From: Arctopsyche grandis
Taxonomy: Eukaryota > Arthropoda > Insecta > Trichoptera > Hydropsychidae
Direction of reading: 5' to 3'
Assembly (NCBI RefSeq): GCF_051622035.1
Contig: NC_135357.1
Span: 20,264,256 to 20,328,255 of the forward strand
DNA length: 64,000 nt
The notes below the pieces were generated by a model, which had not been told where the DNA came from, did no database searches, and saw only the letters and a program-made list of their open reading frames with translations. Every line of letters begins with the position of its first letter. Position 1 is the stretch's first letter. A program made the translations under genes and the position numbers. Shown piece after piece: positions 1-12,400 of the stretch.

Positions 1-116
1 AGTAGACATAGAATCTGCACTGTCTTATTTGAAACACAAGTTAGTTATAAATATATACATACATACATTTTTTGTTTCTTTCAAATCACAAAGTAATTGA
101 AACATTTCGATTTCAG

Positions 117-3100
117 GCGATGTGACACATTGTTAATTTCTCAATGGAAAGGTTGTGATTCATATTTTCAACGGTGTATAGCACGAATGAGAGGATTAAA
201 TGCAGTTCTCTTAAAGCCATCACCTGATGTTGGAATGCCTAATATAGAGAGGTTTAAAGGATTCACCACACATTTAACAGTATGACAGTTATTACAATTA
301 CATATAACACTGCATTAAAAAACTCGTTATTTATTTTAATTCATTTATTTTATAGATAATAACCCACAATCAAAAGTCGAAGCTAATTAAATATTCTAAA
401 ATACTGTGCTACTTTAGACAAAAGGTTACACATATAACAGAATTGTGCGAATCTGATAATCTCACTACGGATCAATCATCACTTACCTCACAGTGGCATG
501 AATTAAAACAGACTTTTAATACTATCATTATGACCGCTGAACAATTTAATCTCGTTTTACAAGCAATTCCACAAAAATCTGACGATGATACTAATGACAT
601 TGCTTTTGACGATGTACTACTTAACAACACGTTTATGAAGTGTGACACTTCATGGAATACTTTGGTTGATAGCATCGGCCATATACTAGCCCTTGCAAAT
701 AAACAGAGAGATTTATTAAATGGTTTGGTACGCACATTGCCTGCAACTTTCAAGTATAGTAAAAAAATTGAATATGGCAAGTGTGATAATTTCACCCAGC
801 CGCAGATTGATATTATAAATAAATCAATAGTAACAATTAAAGATATCAGAAATAGCATAAATGATATTGTGTCAAAGTTTGATGTTGTGAACGTTTCAAA
901 CACTGACAAATTTGATTTAAAAAATCCCATTGTTGATTCTCTCGTTGTTCTGAACGAACTTTTAGAAAAAAAATTAAATGTACTTCAACCTTCAAAAGAT
1001 TCCGATTTGAATGATGAAAATATGCAGCTGGTTTATAAGAACTCTGCTGAAGAATTTATGTCCAAAGTGGAGAATGTTGTCAATTTTATTTTAATTGTAA
1101 TTCAGGAGAACTACAAAAGAAATTCGACAGTGAATAAATGTGTCACTAAAGATCCTGATAATTTTGTCGACATTAAAAACTGTGACGATTTTCCAAAATT
1201 CTTTCTTAGGGGAGAACTTGAGGATATTACTAATAATATATCTAATCTTCAATTACATAAACTGTGTAATAAGCTGGATTTACTATTGTTGAAATTCAAC
1301 GATGTTGTAGAAGAAGATGTTGGAAAATGTAAAAAACAACTATTAAGGTGTATTCCTTTGTTAGAACAGATATGTCTCTTTACACAGTACTACATAACAC
1401 AGCAAGTTGCTGTTCATAGAGTATCTTGCAAGATGTTATTCGTGATTTTGAACACATTCATAGAACTTACTTCGAAAGGGTTGGTGGAAGATCATTTCAT
1501 ACACATGTACACATGTGCAACATAATTTTTTAATACTTTGTTTAATGTTTTCAATAGATTTTGCACTCCTGCTGAATTCAGTGAAGAGAATGGGGAAAGT
1601 GATGCACAAGGTAAAAAATCAGGTGGCTTGGGCTTAGGAGATGGTGACGGAGAAAAAGATGTATCTGAAGATATTGAAAATCAAGTAAGATTGTTGAACC
1701 ATTTTATTAAAAATAGTTGTTGCTTATCGAATAATGTTAATATAATTTTGAAATCTTAAAGGATCAACTTGAAGATGCACTTAAACCTGGAGAAGAAAAG
1801 AATAATGACGATAAGGACTGTAAAGAAGAAAGTAAGGGTATAGAAATGACAGATGATTTTGAATCTCATTTGCAAGATGTTGAGAATCAAAATGAAGGCA
1901 AGTTATTACATATCTATTATACAATATGTATACAATAAACTTTATTTTAATTTATTTATTTCATCAAAATCTATCCATATATGACACATATTTCAATAAA
2001 AAAAACAGTCGTAGTTTAAATTATACTAATATAAATATTTATTGATTTCTAGTTATAATTAGAGTATTATTGTTTAGATTCCGATGACAATTCTGATGAT
2101 GAGGATGCTGATAAACAAATGGGAGAAACTGAAACTGGTTGTGATAAGTATGTTGAAATATATGTGTATGTATGTATGTATTATACATATCAGATTCAGT
2201 CTGAAAATTAATCTACATATGTATTTCTATTGCACAGTATATGTACATATGTGTGTATGCATATCAAAATATCCAGAGATATTTGTCTTAACATCTGTAG
2301 TTTTGATACTAGTATCAAACGGCTCTTTGGTAAAATGGTTGGTTTTTATTTAAAATATTATTTTATAGGTTGGATCAACAATTGTGGGGGTCTGATGATG
2401 AGGCTGATGATGAAGAAGAGGAGACGAATAAAGATAAAGAAGAAAGTGGTAAAGGAAAACCAATTGATGACAAACAATTTGGAGCAAAAGATGATAAAAA
2501 TAATGATGAAGACGAATCTGCAGAAAATAATGATAAAAAAACAAAAGATAAACAGAAAAACGACATTAATGAAATGGATGAACCTGATTATGATGAAGAT
2601 CATGTAAATATTTTTAAACATTAATTCATAGTTTTTCATTACTTTATTTTCAATGCCTTCTCTATTTAGAGTCTGTCTGCCACTCTGTTTATTGGGGGTT
2701 TCGATTATAAATATATTGTGAAGTAAATATGTATGTTAATTTTATCTTTGGATTACCAGGTGGATCCATATCATGGTAATCAAAAGCCTTTCCCAGAACC
2801 AGAGCAAATGGACCTACCAGATGAATTAAATTTGGATGATGAAAATCAAAACAGCGTTAGACTTTTTAATTATTAAAATTTCATATAAATCAAGTTGAAT
2901 AATATTATATGTATGTACATTTATGCAATGAATGATTTCTTTAGGAAAATGAAGATAACAACGATCCATTCGAAATTGATGCTATGAATGATAAGAAGGC
3001 CATAGAGGAACAAGATCAAAATAAAGAGTCTGCTGAAAAAGAAAATGATGGAAAAGACAGTAACAAAACTGACGCTACTGAAGATAACAAAAATGATTCA

Positions 3101-6037
3101 AATGCAGAAGTATATATGCTTATTTTTGAAGAGTTGTAACTTTTTATACTTGATTGATGTATTTTTATTAACTTCAACTAAAATTTATTTCATTCTGACT
3201 TTAAAACATATTTCAGAACAAATACATTTTCTTATAAAAATATTTTATTTTATCCAGGATGATAACTCTGACATTGAAATGGACTCCGAAAAATTCAACG
3301 ACGAAGACAATAAAGACGATGTAGATGATAATAATGATGATGGTGATGACTTAAATGAGGGCGATAAAAAGGATGAAAGTGATGATAAAATAAATCCAGA
3401 TGAAAATGACGAAACAACAAATAATGACATAAATCCTAAAAATGGTGAAATTCAGGAAGAGGATATTCCAGAAGAAAATTTAGAAACACCCAAAACTACT
3501 GAAGCACAGCCATCATATGACAAATCCTCCAATGAAAATAATTTAGAGAGTGTTGCAGCTGAAACTGGTTCCAAAGATATGACTCAAACAAATCCACAAA
3601 TTGAAAAAGAAAAGGAACCAGCTCCTTTTGTAAGTTTTATAAAAAAAAATAAACAATACGTCAATTTTAATGAATTGTTTTCACTAGCAAAAAATGTTTA
3701 AAATTTAATTTCAAATTGTTTTCCATTTATTATAGGAACAATCGCAGGAACAAGATGGAGATGAACAAGAAGGAATGGGACAGTCTGAACTAAGCTTAGA
3801 TCAAAAAGGGCACATGGGTAATAGAAAAGATAAACCACAAAGTAGCTTAAAAGAAAATGTCGAAAAAGAAAATAATCGGCGGTCTGAAAAACGAAACAAA
3901 CCTGGAGACACGGAACAGGAAAGAGCTTTAGGTAAAATGAAAGATTAATCAAATCCGCAGACTAAATGTTTTTTTAACGATTTGGAGGTGGATTCATGTT
4001 GTTTCTCCACTTACAATATACAGTTATCAAATTATGTTTTTTCCTTGGTTTCGGGGGAGAAGGGCTAGGTCATACACATATACATGTAATATTAATTTTT
4101 AGGTGAAGTCGAACAACCTTTCGCAAAGAAGTCAAAAACTTTAAATATTCAAAATAAAAAAGACGAAACTGACGAAAATGAAAAAGAAGACGGAGCTGGT
4201 GAAGATGGTGATCAACCCAATGTAGATGTTTATCAGCACATCAAAGAAGCCAAAGAAACCGACACTCAGGTTACAAAGATTTATCATATAATCGTATTGC
4301 TTTTATATTTGGACTTGTATATCTTTAATATGTAATATTTTAATCTAATTTCAGATTATTGATGCAGCTACCGATGAACAGGCCAGTAAGCAAGCACTTC
4401 CAAATAAACCAGATGAGGACATAGACAACAGTGATCACGATGATGATATAGCAATGGATGATACGGAAAATATAGATGTTAGTTTAAATAAATAAAATGT
4501 TTTGTGTGAAGTCCCGAGTATTTATGGCTGATAAAATAACTTATTTCCGAACTTTCAGACAATCGAAGAATCTTTGGAAAAGGTAGAACCTGAAAAACTC
4601 GGCCAGGACAAGTCTAAAAAATCATCAAAACACGGTGATCTTCAAGATGAAGTTACTGGTGAAATGGGTGTGGAAGTGGAAGGCGAAAACATTCCGACTA
4701 TTGGCGTCCCAAGAGGCTCGGAAACTACATATCACACCAAGTATATACATATTTGATATTTTTTATAATACATGAATATATATTGACGCAATACAATTGT
4801 TTATTTACATATTTTGTGCTTTTTTATATAGGTTAGATCTGGTTCATGTGTCTGGTGGTGGTTATACTAAGTCTACTGTAAGCGGGGCGTCGATACGAGA
4901 CAGCTTACAGAATCAAAATATTGGCAATAGTAGTGCTGAAGAGAGTGCTGCTTGGCATTCTCTATGGGGTAAAACTTCCACTCAAGCCAAACTGTTAACA
5001 GAAAAATTGAGATTAGTACTGGAGCCTACCGGATTAAGTCGACTTGCTGGTTAGTTTCGTCAATTTTGATTCAAAAGTATGAATGATTGCTAGTTTTAGT
5101 GGTCGGAGTTTACCTGTTGCTTATTTGTAGGTGACTATCGAACTGGAAAGCGAATAAATATGCGCCGTGTGATCCCCTATATCGCGTCACATTTCCGTAA
5201 AGATCGTATCTGGTTGAGAAGAACAAAACCTGCAAAAAGAGAGTATCACATTGCCGTGGCAATCGACGACTCTAGTTCCATGTGCGACAACCAGTCCAAA
5301 GAACTCGCTTTCGAAAGTTTAGCACTCGTTTCACAGGTAATTAACACTTTCCGAAATTAAAAGTGTAACTGCTTAGTAATGCATTTTAATAAAAAAAATT
5401 ACTCTTAGGCGCTGAATTTGTTAGAAGCGGGTGACTTAGCAGTCTTAAGTTTTGGAGAAGATACGAAGATTCTCCATTCCTTCAACGATCAATTTTCAGA
5501 AAATTCTGGTTGTAAAATTCTTCATAATTTGACATTCAAACAGAAGAAAACACGCATTGCTCAAATGCTTGATTTCGCATCAGCCACGTTCGAAGAACTC
5601 TGTTTTACAAATAATGCTCCAAACGCCAAGTTGCTCCTAATAGTTAGCGATGGACGAGGAATATTTTCTGAAGGCGAAACAAAAGTTCTTCAAACTATAA
5701 GAAGGGCTAGACAACAAGGAATTTTTATGGTATATCTGATCGTTGATAACCCTGTGAATGAGGTAAAATAAACTCTTTTGTAAATACTATTACATATGTA
5801 CGTATATATGTATGTATTATCCCAATTTTTCTTTTTGTATTTTAGACATCGATAATGGATATCAGAGTGCCACTGTTTGATCCAGCGACCAATGCATTAA
5901 AATGTATTCAACCGTATTTAGATTCTTTCCCATTTCCATTTTATTTAATTTTACGTGACATCACCACATTACCATCAGTTCTAAGTGATGCCATGAGACA
6001 GTGGTTTGAATTAGCCGCTAATATGGACAAGCAGTGA
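117..6037 (+). CDS. Mdn1: Midasin, C-terminal part (17 exons; 5' end outside window)
   Basis: Midasin is the giant dynein-like AAA+ ATPase that pulls assembly factors (Ytm1/WDR12, Rsa4/NLE1) off pre-60S particles in the nucleolus and nucleoplasm. Coding segments by splice signals and frame: 117-279, 356-1479, 1558-1684, 1762-1897, 2078-2147, 2369-2603, 2760-2855, 2945-3109, 3258-3629, 3736-3931, 4103-4269, 4355-4477, 4559-4740, 4832-5049, 5131-5336, 5409-5762, 5846-6037. They join in one frame into about 1,374 codons ending in TGA; the family is about 4,900-5,600 residues, so only the C-terminal quarter is here. Exons from 1558 to 4740 encode the Asp/Glu-rich linker, including the family-typical stretches FCTPAEFS, KDVSEDIENQ and KLDQQLWG. 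Exons from 5131 on encode the MIDAS (von Willebrand A-like) domain: DYRTGKRINMRRVIPYIASH, then the metal-binding IDDSSSM, then SDGRG and LSDAMRQWFEL. All but one intron are GT-AG; the exception at 1898 is GC-AG. Codon use is AT-rich like the surroundings. Identification is by recognition of family sequence. Confidence 0.96.
1898..2077 (+). other. GC-AG intron of midasin
   Basis: The donor reads G|GCAAGT with GC at 1898-1899, and the acceptor is TTTAG at 2073-2077. Only this donor keeps the reading frame: joining 1897 to 2078 gives ...NEDSDDNSDDED..., while the nearest GT (1902-1903) leads to a stop codon soon after the junction. The rest of the donor matches the strong consensus typical of GC introns. 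Confidence 0.8.
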
Positions 6038-6428
6038 TTATAAAATTCTGTGATAATTCTTGCTTGTTACATAGAATATAAGAAATCAAAATAAAAACCA
6101 ATAACATTAAAAATGTGTTTAATAAAATAAATGAAAGCAATGATATATGTTTCAATTTATATAAATATGTTAATATATTTCTTTTCAGATTACATAGTGA
6201 AAAAATATGTAGGTTTCAACATCTTTATAAGAATATTTAATTATAATAAAAATTATTTTGAATAATACAGGCTTTGATAAGATATAGAACAATAATACAT
6301 ACAAAAAACATTAAGCATTCAATGCTATTTTTTCACACGTTTTCAAGTTATCTTCTTAATATATTCAACATATTAGGTTATTTTCCTAAATAATTCATTA
6401 CAGTAATTATTAAGCTCATAAAAAGGTT
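6038..6428. other. Convergent 3' ends of midasin and Phafin
   Basis: This 391-bp spacer lies between two stop codons on opposite strands. On the + strand AATAAA at 6090-6095, 53 bp after the midasin stop, is a plausible poly(A) signal. On the - strand no AATAAA follows the Phafin stop within the spacer; the variant ATTAAA (complement of 6236-6241) is a weak candidate. The two mRNAs may overlap at their 3' ends. Confidence 0.5.
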
Positions 6429-9400
6429 TCACTCCTTGATTACAGCATTATCTTGAGATGTATGATTGTTATCGTCAGTCTTCTCACCATCACCATAAAA
6501 AGTTGGCTGAAAATTTTAAAACGAATATGTTACACATGAATCAGGATACATGTAAATACATTGGGCCATTTAAATTTTAATTAAAATCAATTAAAAAAAA
6601 TTAACACGATTATTTTTATGATAGTAAATATTTGTACATACTAGTAGAGCACGTGCAGTATTAAAATATTTTTGGAGAAAATAAAATAAATTTAAAACTA
6701 TATATGTATGTGTAATTGTCAGAAAAAATAAGCAATAGCAATCAAACAGAACCAAATATCAATTATATGACATTTTGCATAGTATGAGCAAATTGTGTCT
6801 ACTTTATTCGAATAATTTTGCAAAACTTCAAACCAATATACATACATGGAATAAAAAAAAACTACATATTTTCAAATAATGTATTTTTTTGTGGGATTTT
6901 AAATTAGTATATTGATAAAGCATAGCATTAATTTGGGTTTGACCTACGACTGACGTTAATGTAAATTCAAATATTTTAATTATAAATAAAATAAAAATTG
7001 CAAAACAGCAAAGAAATTTGAAAATCTGAAAAATTCAATCAACGAACAAGCTTCAAAATCAGATACACCACCAGGAAAAGTCAAATAACTTACAATTCAT
7101 CACTTACAGCTGATACTTTCTAAATGACCAAGAATTAGTTTACTGAAATGGCTTCTAAATCCCTGTCAAATATGTTGGTACATTGAAGACAATATGTATC
7201 AAAATTTCTCATAATTCAGAAATTTCGTCAGTTAAGACTTTCTTTTATTTTAATAAATAAATAAGCACATTTTTATCAAGAATTTGTATCGGAAAATATT
7301 TTTTGACAAATTATTTATTTTCCTGAAAATAAGTAATTCAACTTTAAAAATATTTACACTCTTTTCAACGTAATAAAATCGACACTGAATGGTTCTTGAA
7401 ATTATTATAATGTGTTTTGTGTTTTAGATAATATAAACGGAATCTAAGTTTATTAAATTGTAATCAAAAGATACAGTGAATGGATGCTGAAGCACGACGC
7501 AACACATATGTAGATAACAAATTTCAATATAACATTTTGGCGATGTGTTTTGCATGCATATGGTGATTCGCAACCCTTTTTGTTTGAAAGAACCCTTTAT
7601 TGTGTGGTACGCATTATTTATACAAGTTCAACGAGAGCAAATACATACATAAATAACATATAACTATAAACATACAACGAAAAGACTTTTAAGAAGCAAT
7701 TCGAAACGGATTTTTCTGTATAACTTTAAGAGACAAACTCCCTCCTAGAGGCATTACAAATCACTTTCCCTATAATATGATGCTGTCATTTGAAAAAAAA
7801 AGTTTCGATTCAGTGCGTTTTTATGCCAACCTTTGAGTAATGAATAACATACATCTGACTGTTGATTTAAATACTAAATACCTATGCATAACTTTGAAAG
7901 ATGATGTTACCATCGAAATTGTAAAGCTGTTTATAAACAAGCGGACAAAAAAGTTTCGTGCACTCAATTCATTGAAACATGATGTATGTAGACTTAGGAT
8001 CTATATTGTAGATAATTCACCAATGAATAATTCGATTTTTAATGTAAAACTTGTTGTGAAAAGTGCATTGCTTTGATAGTGAAGTCAATGTCACTAAACT
8101 GAAGTGGTCGGAATCACTGATATGCACACATGCATATATTATCATATTTATGTTATCTAAACGTGAAATATTTTTTTAGAATGAAATTTTTATTTAATAC
8201 ACACATACTTACATTCACCATATTTTTTGACTACAAATTTAAATTACAATAACTAGTTTGATTAAATAAATAAATCAGTCTCAAATATTTACCTCATAAT
8301 GATCTTCGCTATTACGTTGTGCTTGTTCGTCTTCATCGTCGCTATCGTCTTCACCAGACGAATCGCCTCCAGAGCCTGCCGTTTCGTGTACCGAAGTTGG
8401 AGATGTCACAGAATTAGATTTTTCTACACAGACAGTTAGAACAGTTTAATAAACGGATACAATCACGATCTTTGTATATGTTTATTTGTCATTTTTAAAG
8501 TTACCCGACGTCTGCGAGGACAAATTTGATCTTTGTTTTTCACGACTAAGTTGATCATGACATTGAAGGCACACACGTAATGGTTTACTACTTTGTCCGA
8601 GAAGTAGGATACGTTTAGATGAGCAAGGACCACATACGACAGATCCACATTTACGACAATGATGCTGAAATAAATATTTCGTCAAAATACTTTCAAATGG
8701 CGTTTAAATTATTTGATTTGACGTGAAAAACATACTCTTCGGTTTAAAACAGTAAATTGTGTTTTTTTGCAATGCATGCAAACAGGTGCATCGTTGTCAG
8801 GAACCCAGACTGCTGCATGAACTTCAACGGCTTTTTTACCACCTATCATTAAAAATTAATCAGTAAAAATGCATTTTATAATGAAAATTAAGAAACGGAA
8901 ATAAATTAGAAATTTTACTTTTCCGTAACAGATCTTCAATGCACTTATCTATATGAGCCATCCACTCATCTTTTTCAGTTGATGTTGCTGCACATACAGC
9001 GAATGACTTTGAAGATGTACGTATAAGCCATCCATTCCGATTTTCTAAAAAAAAACATAGATAAAGTAAAAAGAAAACAAGCTAAGTTATCTAAAAAAAA
9101 ACAACTTAATAATTATACATTGGTTTAAATTACATATTGATAAGGTTTAAATATTCAAGCATTTCATTGAAACCACATTATGACTAATTGTTTACTAAAC
9201 AAATTTTACATTAAATACATAAATACAAATGCAAGTGTGATATCACTTCACATGCGAATGACTCATACAAAATTCCAATGAAAAACTAGTAGTCACAAAT
9301 TTTAAATTTCCGTAAGACGTGTGTAGCTAAACATTTAGTATAATCAAATTCACGATCGAATCTGCATATATATTATATATGTATGTATATGAACATACGA

Positions 9401-12400
9401 ATATACACTGTTTTATTTTCATGATGGCGCATATATCATGCCGCAGCCAGGATTTTTTTTAGGAGGGGAGGGGCTGAAACGCAGGCGCAACCCCCACACC
9501 CCCAAGCGTTTTTTTCAAAAGGAAAAAACCAAACTTTTTATAAGATTTTTTCGTTCCTAGAATTTTAGGAAAATTAGGGTTAGTGTATATAAATATACTA
9601 GGCACATATTCTTTGTCAAATATAAAAAAAAATTATTCAGTGAACTCATACGACTATAATATTGTATTGAATAGAATAATCGACGTTTCGTTATTTTTAT
9701 GATTATTTCGTACCAAATTATTACATTAATTTATCATGCTATTTTTTCGAAAAGGTTTTACTCCCTTTATTAATTCGGATTTATACAAAAATACAATCAT
9801 ATTGCTAATTCTCAAAAACAAGTTGGCTATTTCAGACTTTTTGAGTGTCTATTTATTGAAAAATAATTCAGCCGACGCGTTGAATTAAAATAAAAATTAG
9901 TAAACCTGATTTTTTTTTTAAATATTCATTTTTAAATTTAGCCGGGGCTGGCGCCCTACATAGACCCCCTCTAGCTATGGCCATGATACATACATATATA
10001 CAATGTAAATAGATGGTCTCCATAAATTACAATTGTAGACATATTTATTAATAAACTACCACATAGTGTAGGGATTGTGTTTGTGATGTGCAATTACTAT
10101 TCAGATTTTTAAACACTCCTCGTTCTTTTATAAAGATGAGTGAAGTATTATGACTTCATTAAGTTCTCTTATGCCAATTTAAATTAATTATTAATTTCAA
10201 AAACCATGAAATAAGTAATTTAACAAATTTAGTTGCTATAACTAGGTGTGTTTTTTTCTTATAATTTTGATTATATGAGCCGTTATATTTGAAAGTCCAA
10301 TTTTCAGTTCCAAAAACATAATTTTTGTCTGACTTAATACACAAATTGTCACCACTTCTTTTAAGTCGATACGCCCAGAATCTCGGAAAATCAGAATAAA
10401 CGTATTATGGGTCACCAGTATTTTTAAATATTATTAAACGCAAAACATTATACTTAATGTTTTGGGAATTATATCTCGAAATGAAGAAAAGTAGACTTTC
10501 AATTATAACGACCCATGTATTTGTAACACAATACAATCACTATGAAAATACATTGTTAGAGTTTTTCAATTGAATGCTGAATTTGTTTTTAGTTAAACTG
10601 TATTTGCATTTATCCACAGAATATCTATATATATAAAAATGAATGTCTGTGTTTGTGTCTCGAATGGGCTCCGATTACAATGGAATTTCAGGATTTGTTG
10701 TAGGCATGTCCGGGAAGATTAATGTGAAAAAAAAAACGGGAACGGAAACGGGAATTAGTGTCATTGCAACGCAATAATTTCAAATGTGTTCACTGCCTGC
10801 GTTTTTCCGACAAATGGGAATGGGAGCGGAAATTGCATGCGTTATTATGGCATTGCAACGCATGTAGGCTTTAGCTAGTTAAAGATAAAATAAAAGTACT
10901 TACGTCCTTCATCTTTTAAGGATTCCAATTTTACTTCTTCGAGGGGTATTATGTGTTGTTTGTTATATTTCTTTTTATTTATGACAATATTTCCATACAC
11001 TAAAATGTCATTAAACAAGAAAAATTGTCTAGATTTAGGTTTTTTACGACACATTTTTGTAAGAACACCTTCACCAATCAATACTCTCCCTGGAACTGCC
11101 AGGGGCTGTAATCAAACGATAACATTTTTGTAATATAAACACATTCGTGAAATAAAATCATTTTCAGGTCATTTCAGCTTTGAATCTGAATTATAATTAA
11201 ATTTTCAATTATTTGGATAGGTTTATTTAACTATTGAAACAATGGGTAAAGTTTTGTTTTAAACAGAGTGTTGGAGCAATAGGGTTATACCAGGAGCACG
11301 TACAATTTGTAGTGCCTCAATGTTATTAAAATTTCGTCTTTTTAAATATCAATTTTCATTGTTTTATCATTATAATATATTACGGACTCTTCAATATTGC
11401 CCAAATAGATTTTTGAGCTCTTTTTTTTTGCCTATTATGCTGTACATTAACATTAGAATAATATAATACTATAATTACTAACAAAAATAAAATAAAATTG
11501 TAAAATAGAAAATGATCAGTAGATCAGTAGCTATTAAAATAGATATAAGATACATTGTGAACATAATTTAGTAGCAATAAAAAGCATTTAAAAAATCAAA
11601 TATTGCCCGACAACATAAGAAACAAAATATGTTTGAACGTTTTAATATTGCACAATTGAATCGGTGCAGCCATTTCCAGTAGAAAGTCTTCAGTCATCAC
11701 AAACAGGAAACACAGGCAATACCTCGGAGAATGATAATTGCAAAAAAGAGCTAGATAAATGGGAAAAGCTTCAAGCGAGCTAATTTGATTGAAAAATAAT
11801 TGGAACAACTAGCTCTGGAAGATTGAAATATGGAGAGGAATGGAGTGAAAATCAGTTTGTTGAGGGTATTGACGCTAATTAAGCGAATATCTGACTTTTT
11901 TTAAGTGATATGAGGCAACGATAAAGGATAATTTCCTGTTGGCCATTAAAGCTGATTTTAAACATTTGTACAAATCAGGCCCGCTTAGAGAAGCTCGGCC
12001 GCATGTGCCAAAAATATTTTTGCTGCCTCCTCCCCTCAATTTTAAAATTGTACCGTCTTTTATTATAATATATAATCAGTGGCGGACTGGGACTGAAATT
12101 AGTGCATGCCAGGAGTCAAAGGGGGGCCCCCTTTGACTTTGACCCAGGGTTAAAAAAATTTGTCCCCCCCCCCCCCAAATATCAAAATTTTCTTCTTTCC
12201 ATCACGCTAAAAATCAAGGGTAAAAAATAAATTAAATTTTCAAAAATGAGAATAAACAAATTTAGGTACAAGAAAAATGGTAAAAGCAAAATAGATCCAT
12301 AAATTTATATTTCAACATTGAAACATTGTATATTTCGTTTTAACCCTTGGCCTAGGTAAATAGAATGCATCATAAAAGAATGCGGCATAAAAGCGGCTTT

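Noticed and set aside
97..116. Coding sequence extending left of the acceptor at 116
   Set aside because: The frame is open, but TTTCAG at 111-116 is a good acceptor with homology starting after it; the open bases before are intronic.
7840..8076. 78-codon open frame inside the last Phafin intron
   Set aside because: Low-complexity composition, no recognisable motif or splice context; expected by chance.
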